The notes: a model not told the origin generated them from the sequence alone. DNA of 64,000 nucleotides from JALEFZ01 sp964564415 (GCA_964564415.1 CAZMAV010000013.1:80001-144000); one strand, 5' to 3'; counted from the stretch's first letter, positions 1 through 11,755 are shown. Program-made: numbers and translations.

Positions 1-495
1 GTTGGGGTCCAGCTTGTCGACCAGCCCTTCCAATGCCTTTCCTGCCTCTAAAAGGGTAGTCTCATATCCACCAGAAATGCTACTTTTACCCTTTGGAAAC
101 TGAACCTGAGTCCTTAGTACGTGTCGCTTGTAGGCAGGCTGATAGACAAAATAGCGGGGGTCTAGAGATTCTATGGCCTTTTGTATTTCCTGAAGCTTTT
201 TATACTCCTCTTCCATGACGATGAGTCGGGCCCGTTCGGTCTGTAACTGCTGTATCAGCGAGCTGGCGTACATTTCTTCTTCACTGAGGCGGCGTTTCAG
301 TTCTTCGAGGGCCAGGCTTTGCTGGTCAAGTTCCAGGCTTCTTACCTTTAATTCTTCTTCTGTGAGTACCAGAGCCTCTGCCCTTATCTTGAACATCTTG
401 TAGCTGAGGACAAAAAGGGCCAGGGCGATGATGAATAAAGCCGTCATCAAGTCGGCATAGGAGATCCAAAAAAGGCGGCTGCTATCTTTTTTCAT
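1..495 (-). CDS. MotB/OmpA-like ion-channel partner protein (3' end outside window)
   Basis: The 165 visible residues begin with a short cytoplasmic stretch and one membrane helix (about residues 8-30) containing SYADLMTALF, the MotB/ZorB-type segment with a membrane Asp. A charged coiled coil (about 38-115) follows, then the start of an OmpA-like peptidoglycan-binding domain (QVQFPKGKSS... from about residue 135). The C-terminal part runs off the left edge. MotB-type proteins use the membrane Asp to conduct ions and anchor to the wall. The gene lies 22 bases after the MotA-like gene on the same strand, so the two are probably co-transcribed. It could belong to a Zorya-like system, a gliding or motor-like complex, or an uncharacterised ExbBD/MotAB relative; what follows is not visible. 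Confidence 0.85.
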   Translation of the reverse strand, partial: MKKDSSRLFWISYADLMTALFIIALALFVLSYKMFKIRAEALVLTEEELKVRSLELDQQSLALEELKRRLSEEEMYASSLIQQLQTERARLIVMEEEYKKLQEIQKAIESLDPRYFVYQPAYKRHVLRTQVQFPKGKSSISGGYETTLLEAGKALEGLVDKLDPN

Positions 496-517
496 GAGTT
501 TCTTGCTTTTTGAGGGC

Positions 518-1834
518 TTAGGAGGTGAATACCTGGACCAGATATAAGGCTGCCCCGCCTATTCCAAGGACAAAAGCTGCAATGCCGGTATAGATAAATG
601 CCTGCACAGCAGGACTTCTCAAGGCCGTTCTGCCTCCTTCTCTGTCCATTTGTTGCTTGATCTGGGCCAAGGTCTGTCCCAATTCTTTTCGGTTATTTTC
701 TTCCGCAGAAAGCCGGTCCAGGAGGCGGGTGTTGATTTCAAGGCTCCTTTCCTCCAGGTTTTTAAGGTTTTCCTTGACCTTAGCGAGGTCATCGCTCAGG
801 CTTCGGGCAAAAGTCTTTCTGTCTCCCCCTTCGATAGAAGCCAGGTATTGGTCCATTTTTACGTAAGCAGCCTTGGTACTCTGATCCAGGTTTTGGATGT
901 TTTGATCAACCATGGCTTCGACTTGACGCTCGGTTTGCTGCAGATTTTCCCCCAATCGACGAGAAAACTCCTCCGATTTCTGGCTGTAACTTTCCAGGTA
1001 GCGAACCTGCCGCTGTATCATGTCGTCATTGATGCTGATGGCATTGCCCAGGCCTCTGATCTCTTGCTCCACCGAACGGATTTGCTGAAAAACCTCTTTT
1101 AATTCTCCAAAAAGCTGAAGCGTCTTTGAAAGAGAGCTGTTCATCTGTCCCTGGTACTGGGCAAACCCATCCTGAAACGCCGCGAGGGATTCCCTAAGGT
1201 CGCGAATAGAACCCTGGACAGGGGCAGATTCCGGATGGAAGACCCGGGTACGTAAAAATTGAAAATAATCCTCAAGTCCCTCGTCCCTATATTCTTTATG
1301 ACGCTTGAAAGCAGCATTGGAGCGAACGGTAAGAAAAAGGCCTGAAGCCGATCCTATCATACCTACGACCACCCCTCCGATAAAGGACTGTATGGCTGCA
1401 TCGCTAACCCCTTCGAAGCCGATTTTGATCAAACCGATGATAACCCCGGTAAAGGTAGCCAGGAGGCCGATGTACAGGGGAAGGGGCAAATTGGTCTCGA
1501 TAGCCTCCTCCATGGATTCGGACTTACGCTCAGCAATCTCCTGAAGGCGTTCTCCCTGGGAGGCTCCCTTGTTTCGACTAAGATAGGCATTGGTCATCTC
1601 TACGATCGAACGAAATTCCTCCTTGAAAGAAGGATGAATTTTTAGCTGGGGAACACTGGCCTCTGATAAGCCTCCAGCAGTGCTTCTGACCTCTTCTTCT
1701 ACATCGAGGGCATGAGCCTCAGGAAAAAGATCACCAAAGCTGCGAATCATCCCGAGGTTGCGAAAAAATACAGCGATCTGTATCACAATGATCAGACCTA
1801 CAATTCCAATTTCTGCCAAAAAAATAGGATCCAT
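518..1834 (-). CDS. MotA/TolQ/ExbB-like proton-channel protein with long coiled-coil tail
   Basis: A 438-residue membrane protein. A first helix lies at about residues 5-25, a cytoplasmic segment at 30-110, and a helix pair at about 117-140 and 148-172 carries the conserved MotA/ExbB core (GLLATFTGVIIGL and GGVVVGMIGSASGLF). From about 200 to 400 it is polar and Gln/Glu-rich, typical of coiled coil, and it ends with a further hydrophobic helix (about 412-435). Members of the family form ring-shaped stators around MotB-like dimers and use ion flow to do mechanical work. ZorA of Zorya defence also combines this core with a long tail; the C-terminal extra helix here is not something I know from ZorA. 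It is the first gene of a pair with the OmpA/MotB protein downstream. Confidence 0.85.
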   Translation of the reverse strand: MDPIFLAEIGIVGLIIVIQIAVFFRNLGMIRSFGDLFPEAHALDVEEEVRSTAGGLSEASVPQLKIHPSFKEEFRSIVEMTNAYLSRNKGASQGERLQEIAERKSESMEEAIETNLPLPLYIGLLATFTGVIIGLIKIGFEGVSDAAIQSFIGGVVVGMIGSASGLFLTVRSNAAFKRHKEYRDEGLEDYFQFLRTRVFHPESAPVQGSIRDLRESLAAFQDGFAQYQGQMNSSLSKTLQLFGELKEVFQQIRSVEQEIRGLGNAISINDDMIQRQVRYLESYSQKSEEFSRRLGENLQQTERQVEAMVDQNIQNLDQSTKAAYVKMDQYLASIEGGDRKTFARSLSDDLAKVKENLKNLEERSLEINTRLLDRLSAEENNRKELGQTLAQIKQQMDREGGRTALRSPAVQAFIYTGIAAFVLGIGGAALYLVQVFTS

Positions 1835-2119
1835 GGGTTTGTACTTAAGGGTAAATTTCTGATACTTCTATTATCGCAAAGGGAGTTCCAAATACTGAAA
1901 TGGGGCTTTTGTACCCTCAGGGGACCAGGAATCAGCCTTGGCATTGTCGTTATGAAAATTTACTTCTCGATCTGGGACAGGCTTAATTACAATTTTTTAT
2001 CTGTATAAAGGCAGTTCAAGTGATTATTTTTGCCTACTCCCTGATTTTTCGTCAATAAAAAAAGCCAAAAGCATTTTACCTCAGGAATCAAAATAAGGAT
2101 ATTCCATGTAAATCTAGCC

Positions 2120-4120
2120 TCATTTCCTCAAGGGAATGTAGCCTTGGGTTTTACCCTTCGAACGCAAAGGCCAGTTATCGGTGCGAAAGGGAGCGGCAGG
2201 TAGGCTGGCATCATTATAGAGATTGGCCGAGGTTGGATTGTTGGTCCATGCGTACCGAACCGCTATGGGATTCCTTACCGCTGGGCTATGTACCCAAACT
2301 TCTCCTTTTCTAATACTGGCCTGGGCTGGATAAAATCGACCATCCTTTCCGGCGATTTCAAACCCCTTCAATTCCTTATCCTGGCCTTGGCTACCTGCTC
2401 TAAGTCCACCTTGGATATATTGAAATTTTAGTCGAATGCTATCCCCCAGGATAGACATCTCCTCATAAATGGGTCCTGAAAAGGCCAGGGCACTTCCGTA
2501 ATCCTTTGCCAGTGCATGCAAAGCGAGCCGGCGACCTACCTCTTCTTTATTTTGGGGATGAATGTCATCAGCTTCCCCAATATCTATGCTTACTGCCATT
2601 CCGGTCTTGGGTAGGGAAAGGGCCATCGCTTGTGCTTCCCGGAGTTCTGCCCAGGAATCCTGATAAGGCTGGTCTCTGGGGTCATTCCAGTTGGCGAGTT
2701 GGACAAAGTAAAAACTGAAGTTCTGCTTCCACTGTCGCCGCCAATCATTGATCAGAAGCTTGAATAAATCCCTGTATTCTTCTCCTCGCCAGGCATTTGA
2801 TTCCCCCTGATACCAAATGACCCCCTGCATGGGAAAGCCCTTGAAGGGATGAATCATGCCATTAAAAAGTAGGGTAGGCTGATCATTGGGATGGCTGCCG
2901 GGCATGACAAGGCTGAATTCTTTCCCGCTTATTCTGTATTTCCAACTTCCAGTCAGGCTCTTTTTGCCTTTAGAAATCTTAAGGAATAATGCGGAATCTG
3001 ATCCCCCCAAACCACCTTTCCCGCCCATGTCATGTACCCGGACGGCAATTAGGTTTCTTCCTTCTTTGAGTATGCTGTCCGAAAGGAGATACTTTCTTTC
3101 ATCTTTATAGCTATCTTCCATGCCCCCTACGAAAACCCCATTGACCCATACCATATCGCTATCGTCGATCTTCCCCAAGGAAAGAAGGCTCTCCTGCCCA
3201 ACTTCTTCGGACCTAAGCTTCACTTCCTTTCTAAACCAGACCACCCCGTCAAGTTCGGGAAGTCCCTGATTTTCCCAGACTCCGGGAAGCTGCATTTCTC
3301 CCCACTTTTTATCATCATAGTCGGGAGCTGCCCATAGGGCCTTGTCATCTATCAATCCTGCTGCATCGGCCTTACCCATACTTTTCATGAGCCTTTTGTA
3401 CATTCGGGTAATTCTCCGATGTATCTTCTTAGGCTTGCCTTTGGAGAGAGAGTTGAGGGCCTCCCTGTAATAGGGAACCGTCGAGGCAGCCTCCGGGCTC
3501 AGCCAGGTTTCTAGGACTGTCCCTCCCCAACTAGCATCAATTAGGCCGATGGGTACCTCGAGGCTATCCTGTAGTTCTTTGCCAAAAAAATAGGCCACGG
3601 CCGAAAAATCCCTGACATCCTCTGGTCTACAAATCTTCCATCTTCCTTTTTTTAAGTCTTGTTCAGGGGTAAATGCTAATCTTTTTTCCACATCGAAAAG
3701 GCGAATTTTGAGCTTATCTGCAGCTTTAATAGCTGCCTGTTTGTCCAGCATTGTAAGGCTGTATTCCATATTGGATTGGCCACTGCAGAGCCAGACCTCT
3801 CCAAAAAGGACATCCTTAAGGATGATTCGCTTGTTGGAGGAAAAGAAAATTAAGGTGTGGGGTCCTCCTGCCATCTGTGGAGGAAGGCTGAGCTCCCAGT
3901 AGCCTTCCCGGTTGGACCTGCTCGCATAAATCTCTTCCTCGAATTCCAGAAATACTTCCTGCCTGGGCTGGGCCCATCCCCAAAACCTGATTTCCTCTTC
4001 CCTTTGCAGGACCATGTGGTCGGAAAAAATCTTAGGAAGTCTAATTTCTGCAAGGGATAGGGTTGGTGATAGGTGAGACACAGCCAGTAAAAATATAAAT
4101 GGAAAGAGCTTGTAAAGCAT
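2120..4120 (-). CDS. Sialate O-acetylesterase family protein (secreted)
   Basis: This is a 666-residue SGNH-fold esterase of the sialate 9-O-acetylesterase family, which removes acetyl groups from sialic acids or other acetylated glycans. The ATG at 4120 is chosen because it starts directly with a signal peptide (LYKLFPFIFLLAVSHLS); an ATG 39 bases upstream would put polar residues in front of it. The nucleophile motif GQSNM is present (Ser116), and the DxxH motif near the C-terminus reads DDIH (Asp518, His521). A beta-sandwich resembling the GH2 sugar-binding domain is inserted at about 255-375 (WFRKEVKL... NLIAVRVHD). The gene stands alone and divergent from gcvP, and no other sialic-acid genes are nearby, so the true substrate is uncertain. 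Confidence 0.88.
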   Translation of the reverse strand: MLYKLFPFIFLLAVSHLSPTLSLAEIRLPKIFSDHMVLQREEEIRFWGWAQPRQEVFLEFEEEIYASRSNREGYWELSLPPQMAGGPHTLIFFSSNKRIILKDVLFGEVWLCSGQSNMEYSLTMLDKQAAIKAADKLKIRLFDVEKRLAFTPEQDLKKGRWKICRPEDVRDFSAVAYFFGKELQDSLEVPIGLIDASWGGTVLETWLSPEAASTVPYYREALNSLSKGKPKKIHRRITRMYKRLMKSMGKADAAGLIDDKALWAAPDYDDKKWGEMQLPGVWENQGLPELDGVVWFRKEVKLRSEEVGQESLLSLGKIDDSDMVWVNGVFVGGMEDSYKDERKYLLSDSILKEGRNLIAVRVHDMGGKGGLGGSDSALFLKISKGKKSLTGSWKYRISGKEFSLVMPGSHPNDQPTLLFNGMIHPFKGFPMQGVIWYQGESNAWRGEEYRDLFKLLINDWRRQWKQNFSFYFVQLANWNDPRDQPYQDSWAELREAQAMALSLPKTGMAVSIDIGEADDIHPQNKEEVGRRLALHALAKDYGSALAFSGPIYEEMSILGDSIRLKFQYIQGGLRAGSQGQDKELKGFEIAGKDGRFYPAQASIRKGEVWVHSPAVRNPIAVRYAWTNNPTSANLYNDASLPAAPFRTDNWPLRSKGKTQGYIPLRK

Positions 4121-4380
4121 AAGATGATTTGTGAGAATGGGGGAAAGGAAAAAGAACATTTAGACAAAAAAAGGTGGGTAACAATTTTGACCTAAAAATC
4201 GTTTCCTCACTTTCTACCTGAGCAACGCTAATTTTTGTGAGAAAAATACAGAAAAACAAGCGGCAATAATTTGTTAATTTGCAGGCTATGGTAGATGCGG
4301 TCTTCTAGGGGATCGGATTTTCTTGGGTTTAATTTCAAAATTATTTAGGATTGGAAAATACTCAATCAGGAACTACGCAT

Positions 4381-7257
<2,877 letters not shown>

Positions 7258-7290
7258 TTGGTTTGTTCCATACTAAATGAACTGTAATCC

Positions 7291-7318
7291 GGGAGCTCGA
7301 TAAAGAGCTCCCGTTTTG
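7291..7318 (+). terminator. Intrinsic terminator after gcvP
   Basis: A perfect 8-bp stem, GGGAGCTC / GAGCTCCC, with a 6-base loop lies 33 bases after the gcvP stop and is followed by GTTTTGTG. It should end gcvP transcription before the convergent gene. Confidence 0.85.
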
Positions 7319-7363
7319 TGTATTTTAGTATTTAGCTTAGCCTTTCAGGTCTCACCTCCGCAT

Positions 7364-7735
7364 CTATTCCAGAGGGCCATCATACTGGTAATAAAAGCGC
7401 TCGTGCTTGATCTTGTCGCCCTCCCAGCGCTGTACACCTACTTCTTCTATCTTTATTCGGTTGCCATCTTTAAAGGTGATATCTGTCCAGGATTCCACCG
7501 TGGTTATTCCATTTTCCTCATCAGAGGTAAGAGCAGTAACCCCGGAGCCATGAAATTCCTTGACCACGTCGTACCATTGTTCGATGGCTTTTCTTTGGGC
7601 TTCTTTTCCTTCCCTGATTGGACTGTTGTTGTCGAGGACCACCACGTCGTCATGGTAATACTTCTCAAGAGCTTCAAAGGTCTTGTGCGAGTTAATCATC
7701 TCGTACATCTCTTCAATACGGTCTTTGTAGGTCAT
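7364..7735 (-). CDS. SnoaL/NTF2-like domain protein
   Basis: A 123-residue soluble protein. The ATG at 7735 is chosen over upstream in-frame starts because the upstream extension is AT-rich non-coding sequence that encodes an unlikely hydrophobic leader, whereas MTYKDRIEEMYEMI begins as NTF2-like folds do: an N-terminal helix, the YYHDDVVVLDNN turn, then REGKEAQRKAIEQWYD and a C-terminal antiparallel sheet with repeated aromatics (VQRWEGDKIKHERFYYQY). SnoaL-like proteins bind or convert small hydrophobic ligands or serve as stress proteins, and nothing here fixes the ligand. It is a single gene, convergent with gcvP, with about 150 bases of AT-rich sequence ahead of it. Confidence 0.8.
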   Translation of the reverse strand: MTYKDRIEEMYEMINSHKTFEALEKYYHDDVVVLDNNSPIREGKEAQRKAIEQWYDVVKEFHGSGVTALTSDEENGITTVESWTDITFKDGNRIKIEEVGVQRWEGDKIKHERFYYQYDGPLE

Positions 7736-7883
7736 TGATCTAATGGTTTGAAGGTGAATAATCCTTATGCATAATAAATATAGTAATAAATTACTAATAA
7801 ATAGTATTTTTACTAATTTTGATGGTATTTTAAAGTACACTTAATTTAGTCCTTCAGAATTTACCCTGGACCTTAGTAGTTGT

Positions 7884-8252
7884 TTAGTTCACCTGAGTAA
7901 TCTGTTCTTGGTAGGTATTGAAGAACTCCTCCCAATGCAGGATGTCTTCAAACTGGATTCCTTTGACTGGTCTTCCCTGGCAATCAAAGGCGAAGTTTAT
8001 ATCCTCAAAAACAAGTCCGGTTCCGCAAATTCCAATCCCATACCGAGCCCAACGAGTAGCGATAAAAATCGTGCTTCCTTCATACTCATCTTTGTTGATC
8101 CAGTAATAATCCGGTTTTTGTGATGATGCCTCATCAATCCACTCTATGACAAGTTCTGGACTGACTGCATCGCAGGAGTCTGCCAGGTCCCTGTTGTCAT
8201 ATGAAAATAGGAAAAGCAGGGTAGCTGCAAGGGAAAAATATAGTTTTATCAT
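7884..8252 (-). CDS. Small secreted protein of unknown function
   Basis: I do not recognise a family. The 122-residue product starts at the ATG at 8252 because this places a hydrophobic signal segment (IKLYFSLAATLLFLFS) at the very N-terminus; an upstream in-frame start would add 11 charged residues. The mature part has three cysteines (SCDAVSP, GICGTG, FDCQGR), which could form disulfides if exported, and is rich in Trp and Tyr. The pattern ...YYWINKDEYEGSTIFIATRW... followed by FDCQGRPV resembles small Bacteroidota secreted domains that combine an aromatic strand with a 'D-C-x-G' turn, but the match is impressionistic. The gene is monocistronic and has a terminator-bearing gene upstream of it. 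Confidence 0.65.
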   Translation of the reverse strand: MIKLYFSLAATLLFLFSYDNRDLADSCDAVSPELVIEWIDEASSQKPDYYWINKDEYEGSTIFIATRWARYGIGICGTGLVFEDINFAFDCQGRPVKGIQFEDILHWEEFFNTYQEQITQVN

Positions 8253-8291
8253 CTTTCTGTTTAGGTAAAGACGATTCCTGACCAAAAAATG

Positions 8292-8320
8292 CTAAAAAGA
8301 ATGGCTCCCGTTAAGGAGCC
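8292..8320 (-). terminator. Intrinsic terminator after the E2 gene
   Basis: On the minus strand the stem GGCTCC / GGAGCC (8303-8320) is followed by ATTCTTTTTAGC. It lies just beyond the stop of the minus-strand acetyltransferase gene and ahead of the small secreted protein gene. Confidence 0.8.
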
Positions 8321-8346
8321 AATTTTATGATGATATATGCCATGAA

Positions 8347-9648
8347 TTATACCAGAATCCTTACGGGATCTTCCAAGAGGCTTTTTAGTGTTACCAGAAA
8401 CTGGGCTCCTGAGGCACCGTCTACGACCCTGTGATCACAGGAAAGGGTGACCTTCATGGTTTTAGCGGCTACAATCTCTCCTTCCTTGACCACTGCCTTC
8501 TCTATAATACCTCCGATAGCCAGGATACAGGCGTCGGGGGAATTGATAATGGCGGTAAACTCTTCTACCCCAAACATGCCCAGGTTGGAGACGGTAAAGG
8601 TATTTCCTTGCCAATCTTTGGGCTGTAATTTTCTATCTCTTGCCTTTCCGGCCAGGTCTTTGGACTCAGCAGCAATCTGAGAAAGGGACTTTTGGTCAGC
8701 AAAACGAATGACCGGTACGAGAAGTCCCTCATCAATGGCCACAGCCATGCCTATGTGTACATGCTGGTTGTAGCGAATGGCATCGCCCAACCAGGCTGCA
8801 TTTACCTGTGGATGCTGACGAAGAGCTACCGCTACAGCCTTAATGACAATGTCGTTGAAGGAAATCTTGACCGGAGACATCTCATTCATGGACTTACGGG
8901 CCGTCCAGACCCGATCCATGTTCATCTCCATTGTAACATAAAAGTGAGGAGCGCTGAATTTAGACTCGCTGAGCCTTCTTGCGATAGTTTTACGCATCTG
9001 TGAGACACTTACATCCTCGTAGCTTTCTTCTCCTGCTACGGGAGCAAAGGAAGGTACAGCCGCTGTGCCTCCTCCCGACTGACTTGGAGTTGGAGCTTGG
9101 TAGTTTTCTATATCCCTCTTGACAATTCTTCCATTTTCTCCACTTCCAGATACAGTAGCCAGGTCGATTCCCTTTTCTTTGGCCATAGCCTTTGCAAGAG
9201 GAGAGGCTTTGACCCTGCCTTCACTAGTCTGACTCTGGGAAGGCGGGGCAGAACTCTGAGTAGAAGGTGCGGGAGCCTTTTCCTTGGGAGCTTCCTGTTT
9301 GGGAGGTTCAGGTGAGGATTCTTCCTTTTTGGGAGCTTCCTCCTCCTTTTTTTCTGTTCCATTGGAGGACTGAGATTTGTGCTCCTCAATCACTTTGGAG
9401 ACGTCCTCGCCTTCCTCTCCTACTACCAGGAGCAGGCTTCCTACCGGAATGCCGTCACCTTCTTCCACCCCGATATGTAGGACGGTCCCATCAAAGTAAG
9501 ACTCGACATCCATCGTGGCTTTGTCCGTTTCCACTTCAGCCAGGAGGTCTCCGGAAGAAACCTTATCTCCAATTTTCACGTGCCAGGCCGCAATGACACC
9601 TTCTTCCATGGTATCGCTCAAGCGGGGCATTTCGATTATATCAGCCAT
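8347..9648 (-). CDS. Dihydrolipoamide acetyltransferase, E2 of the pyruvate dehydrogenase complex
   Basis: A 433-residue E2 enzyme with the full domain order: one lipoyl domain (1-80; lipoyl Lys43 in ETDKATM), a Pro/Glu/Lys/Ser-rich linker (about 90-145), a peripheral-subunit binding domain (about 147-183, VKASPLAKAMAKEKGI) and the catalytic acyltransferase domain (about 210-433) with CDHRVVDG (His406, Asp410). It transfers the acetyl group from the E1 thiamine adduct to CoA and forms the core of the complex. PRLSDTMEEG at the N-terminus fits pyruvate rather than 2-oxoglutarate E2 enzymes. The gene stands alone; E1 and E3 genes are not in the window. The start at 9648 is fixed by the conserved N-terminus. 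Confidence 0.93.
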   Translation of the reverse strand: MADIIEMPRLSDTMEEGVIAAWHVKIGDKVSSGDLLAEVETDKATMDVESYFDGTVLHIGVEEGDGIPVGSLLLVVGEEGEDVSKVIEEHKSQSSNGTEKKEEEAPKKEESSPEPPKQEAPKEKAPAPSTQSSAPPSQSQTSEGRVKASPLAKAMAKEKGIDLATVSGSGENGRIVKRDIENYQAPTPSQSGGGTAAVPSFAPVAGEESYEDVSVSQMRKTIARRLSESKFSAPHFYVTMEMNMDRVWTARKSMNEMSPVKISFNDIVIKAVAVALRQHPQVNAAWLGDAIRYNQHVHIGMAVAIDEGLLVPVIRFADQKSLSQIAAESKDLAGKARDRKLQPKDWQGNTFTVSNLGMFGVEEFTAIINSPDACILAIGGIIEKAVVKEGEIVAAKTMKVTLSCDHRVVDGASGAQFLVTLKSLLEDPVRILV

Positions 9649-9939
9649 GTATCTTCTGCCTATGTATTAAGATCAACAGGAAGGTAAAATTACGGTTTCC
9701 TCGATAAATCAAAAATCTTGTCGGTCTTTTATTGTGTATTCTCTTTCAGAGTAGAAGATTTATGATCAAAAAATGCTCTTTGCCTACTTAGCTTTCATTC
9801 TTTCAACAACCGCACTGCTTCTTCCCCGTATATGGAATTGAATTTTTTTTCGTTTACCAATGGAATTTCTAGAAGTTAGGCACGATAGCTGCTTGTAGAA
9901 CTCATTGGCTGATCGACTACATATAACCGTGTAATTTCC

Positions 9940-10356
9940 ATGATTAGAAACGAACCATCGGTACCCCTCAGTGTACAGCTCGCCCTGCGTGAGCTTTATC
10001 CCCTGGCTGAGGTCGAGGACTGGCAACTGAACGACTGGGGTTCCTACGAGTTGTGCTTCGAATATTTAGATGAATACGTTGTCGTATACCTTTCCGAAGA
10101 AGGAGAGTGGATCATGTCCGACCATTTTCTCAATGAAGACGATACCCCTTATTTTATAGATTTCTACTTGGAAGGCTTGGTGGATTCCTTCTTTTCTGCC
10201 GTGGTCATTCGTCGCCAACTGGCCGACGATTCTGTCTTTTTTATCTTGGAAATCGAACCGGAGGACGACCTTCCTCCCATCAAAATAAAATTTGATGAAT
10301 CTGGCGAACTTATCGCCTTCTGGCAGTTGTGGAGAGAAGAAATCTCTTCCAACTAA
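9940..10356 (+). CDS. PepSY-like (DUF2874-type) protein with two repeats
   Basis: A 138-residue acidic protein. Residues about 7-50 follow the pattern of Bacteroidota PepSY-like domains: 'V..AL.ELYP.AEV.DW...D.GSYELCFEY....VVVYLSEEGEW'. A second, weaker copy covers about 65-130 and ends in KIKFDESGELIAFWQL. Such domains are usually periplasmic and thought to bind or inhibit peptidases or ligands. Here no signal peptide is visible: the first codons after the ATG already belong to the domain, so either it is cytoplasmic or an upstream start is missed, though no good in-frame candidate was seen. The upstream 290 bases hold no gene that I can support. Confidence 0.65.
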   Translation: MIRNEPSVPLSVQLALRELYPLAEVEDWQLNDWGSYELCFEYLDEYVVVYLSEEGEWIMSDHFLNEDDTPYFIDFYLEGLVDSFFSAVVIRRQLADDSVFFILEIEPEDDLPPIKIKFDESGELIAFWQLWREEISSN

Positions 10357-10500
10357 CTTCCTACATGGTCTTTTTCTCCCAATCCTGTATATTTGTGTCA
10401 AATTGCACAGGAGGGAGCTTCTAACCCGGCTGATCTCCACATAATTTTCATTGGGGAAACTACTGCTGTCGAAGGCCAGTCGGTGAAGCCCTCATAATGC

Positions 10501-10944
10501 ATGTCTATGGGCACGACAAATAGCTCCATCGATATTCTCGTTCGTGGCATTCTCATCCAAAATGGTAAAGTTTTACTGCTCAAACGCACGCCCGACAAAG
10601 GAGGAGGATACAACCTCGTCGGAGGGCATGTAGAAGCCGATGAATCTCCCGCCGATGGCCTCGTTAGAGAAATCAAAGAAGAAATAGGGGTAGACGTATC
10701 GGCCAGCGAAGTCGAACTCATCCGGGTAGTCTTTAGAAATAAATCTCATTCCAATCCCAAGCTCCATTTGGTATTTTGGGTGAGTTTCTGGGAAGGTCCC
10801 CCCAAAAATATGGAACCCAAAAAATGCCTGGGTCTAGAGTGGTTCGCCCTGGACCAATTGCCCAATGAACTGGCGACTGTTGCAGGCATCGTTCTGAGGG
10901 CAGGTCAGGATGACCCTTTCTACATAGAGGTTAACACCCGCTAA
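10501..10944 (+). CDS. Nudix hydrolase
   Basis: A 147-residue Nudix-fold pyrophosphohydrolase. The Nudix box is intact at about residues 42-64: GGHVEADES...REIKEEIGV matches GX5EX7REUXEEXGU and supplies the metal-binding glutamates. The N-terminal strand ILVRGILIQNGKVLLLKR and the C-terminal 'GLEWFALDQLPNEL' fit the family. Substrates are nucleoside diphosphates linked to another moiety (for example oxidised dNTPs or ADP-ribose) and cannot be told from sequence. The start at 10501 is the first ATG; an ATG two codons later is equally possible. It is probably monocistronic. Confidence 0.9.
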   Translation: MSMGTTNSSIDILVRGILIQNGKVLLLKRTPDKGGGYNLVGGHVEADESPADGLVREIKEEIGVDVSASEVELIRVVFRNKSHSNPKLHLVFWVSFWEGPPKNMEPKKCLGLEWFALDQLPNELATVAGIVLRAGQDDPFYIEVNTR

Positions 10945-11018
10945 GTCAGGGTTGGGTAATATCCAAGAGGATTGTTCGAAGGGATATTTTTGCCGATGTT
11001 TATGGCAAAAACAGGGTT

Positions 11019-11660
11019 ATGCCTTTGAGATACCTTTTGATTATTTCCTCTTATTGTGGCCTGCTTTTTATGATCTTTGGCTGCTGCACTCCCTGCGACA
11101 AACCCAATCGAGGTCAGTTTACCTTAAAAAATGAAAGTGAAGACTGGATCGACATTGGCAATTCAGTCAGGAGCTATGCAAACGACAGGGGAGAAACTAA
11201 GGTGGTAAATTTTTCTGCCCCAAGTACCGGCTTTATCCAGCAAGTGGAGGATTGCGAAGATGCTGAAAACTGCGGCCTCTGCTGCATAGAGTTTGAAGCG
11301 GAGTCGATCAGTGTCCTGGCTTCCTCGGCCGATCTTGATCTTTCGATGGAATTTACCCTAAGTAAGAATTTTCTAAGGCACAGTTCTGATGAAGTTCGGG
11401 AGAACATCAGCGATGTTTTAGAAATAAGGGTAAGCGATAGCGGGGGACTTGTTTGCCGCTTGGAAGACCTTCCAGATCCTGCGGGACTTTCTTCTGTGGA
11501 GCTTAATGGTAAAAGCTTTGCCCAGGTATTTAGCTGTGAGTCTCAGGTGATTGGCAATCCTCCTGATACCGACCAAATCAGGGCGATTTATGTCAATCGT
11601 ACAGAAGGATTGCTGGGCTGGCGCTCCGGTATCGACGAAATATGGGCTTTGATTAACTAG
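11019..11660 (+). CDS. Lipoprotein of unknown function
   Basis: A 213-residue protein with a lipoprotein signal: a hydrophobic leader (LLIISSYCGLLFMIFG) ending in a Cys-Cys-Thr-Pro-Cys stretch at about 22-26, so Cys22 is the likely lipid-attachment residue. The mature part is acidic and holds several further cysteines (EDCEDAENCGLCC at about 79-91, VCRLED, SCESQV), suggesting disulfides in the periplasm or on the surface. No family was recognised. The gene stands alone, and the stem-loop right after it has its T-run on the opposite strand, so it mainly ends transcription arriving from the right. Confidence 0.7.
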   Translation: MPLRYLLIISSYCGLLFMIFGCCTPCDKPNRGQFTLKNESEDWIDIGNSVRSYANDRGETKVVNFSAPSTGFIQQVEDCEDAENCGLCCIEFEAESISVLASSADLDLSMEFTLSKNFLRHSSDEVRENISDVLEIRVSDSGGLVCRLEDLPDPAGLSSVELNGKSFAQVFSCESQVIGNPPDTDQIRAIYVNRTEGLLGWRSGIDEIWALIN

Positions 11661-11693
11661 AAACAAAAAGAGGAACCGCCTCCCGGCGGTCCC
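11661..11693 (-). terminator. Minus-strand intrinsic terminator
   Basis: Read on the minus strand, GGGACCGCC / GGCGGTTCC forms an 8-bp stem (one G-U pair) around a GGGA loop, followed by TCTTTTTGTTT. The T-run is only on the minus side. This implies a leftward transcript arriving from the 11.7-12.3 kb region. Confidence 0.7.
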
Positions 11694-11755
11694 CTCCATC
11701 CATACACACTAACTAACTACTAGGTTTATCTCGTGGGCCTGTAGGGCTTGTTTTT

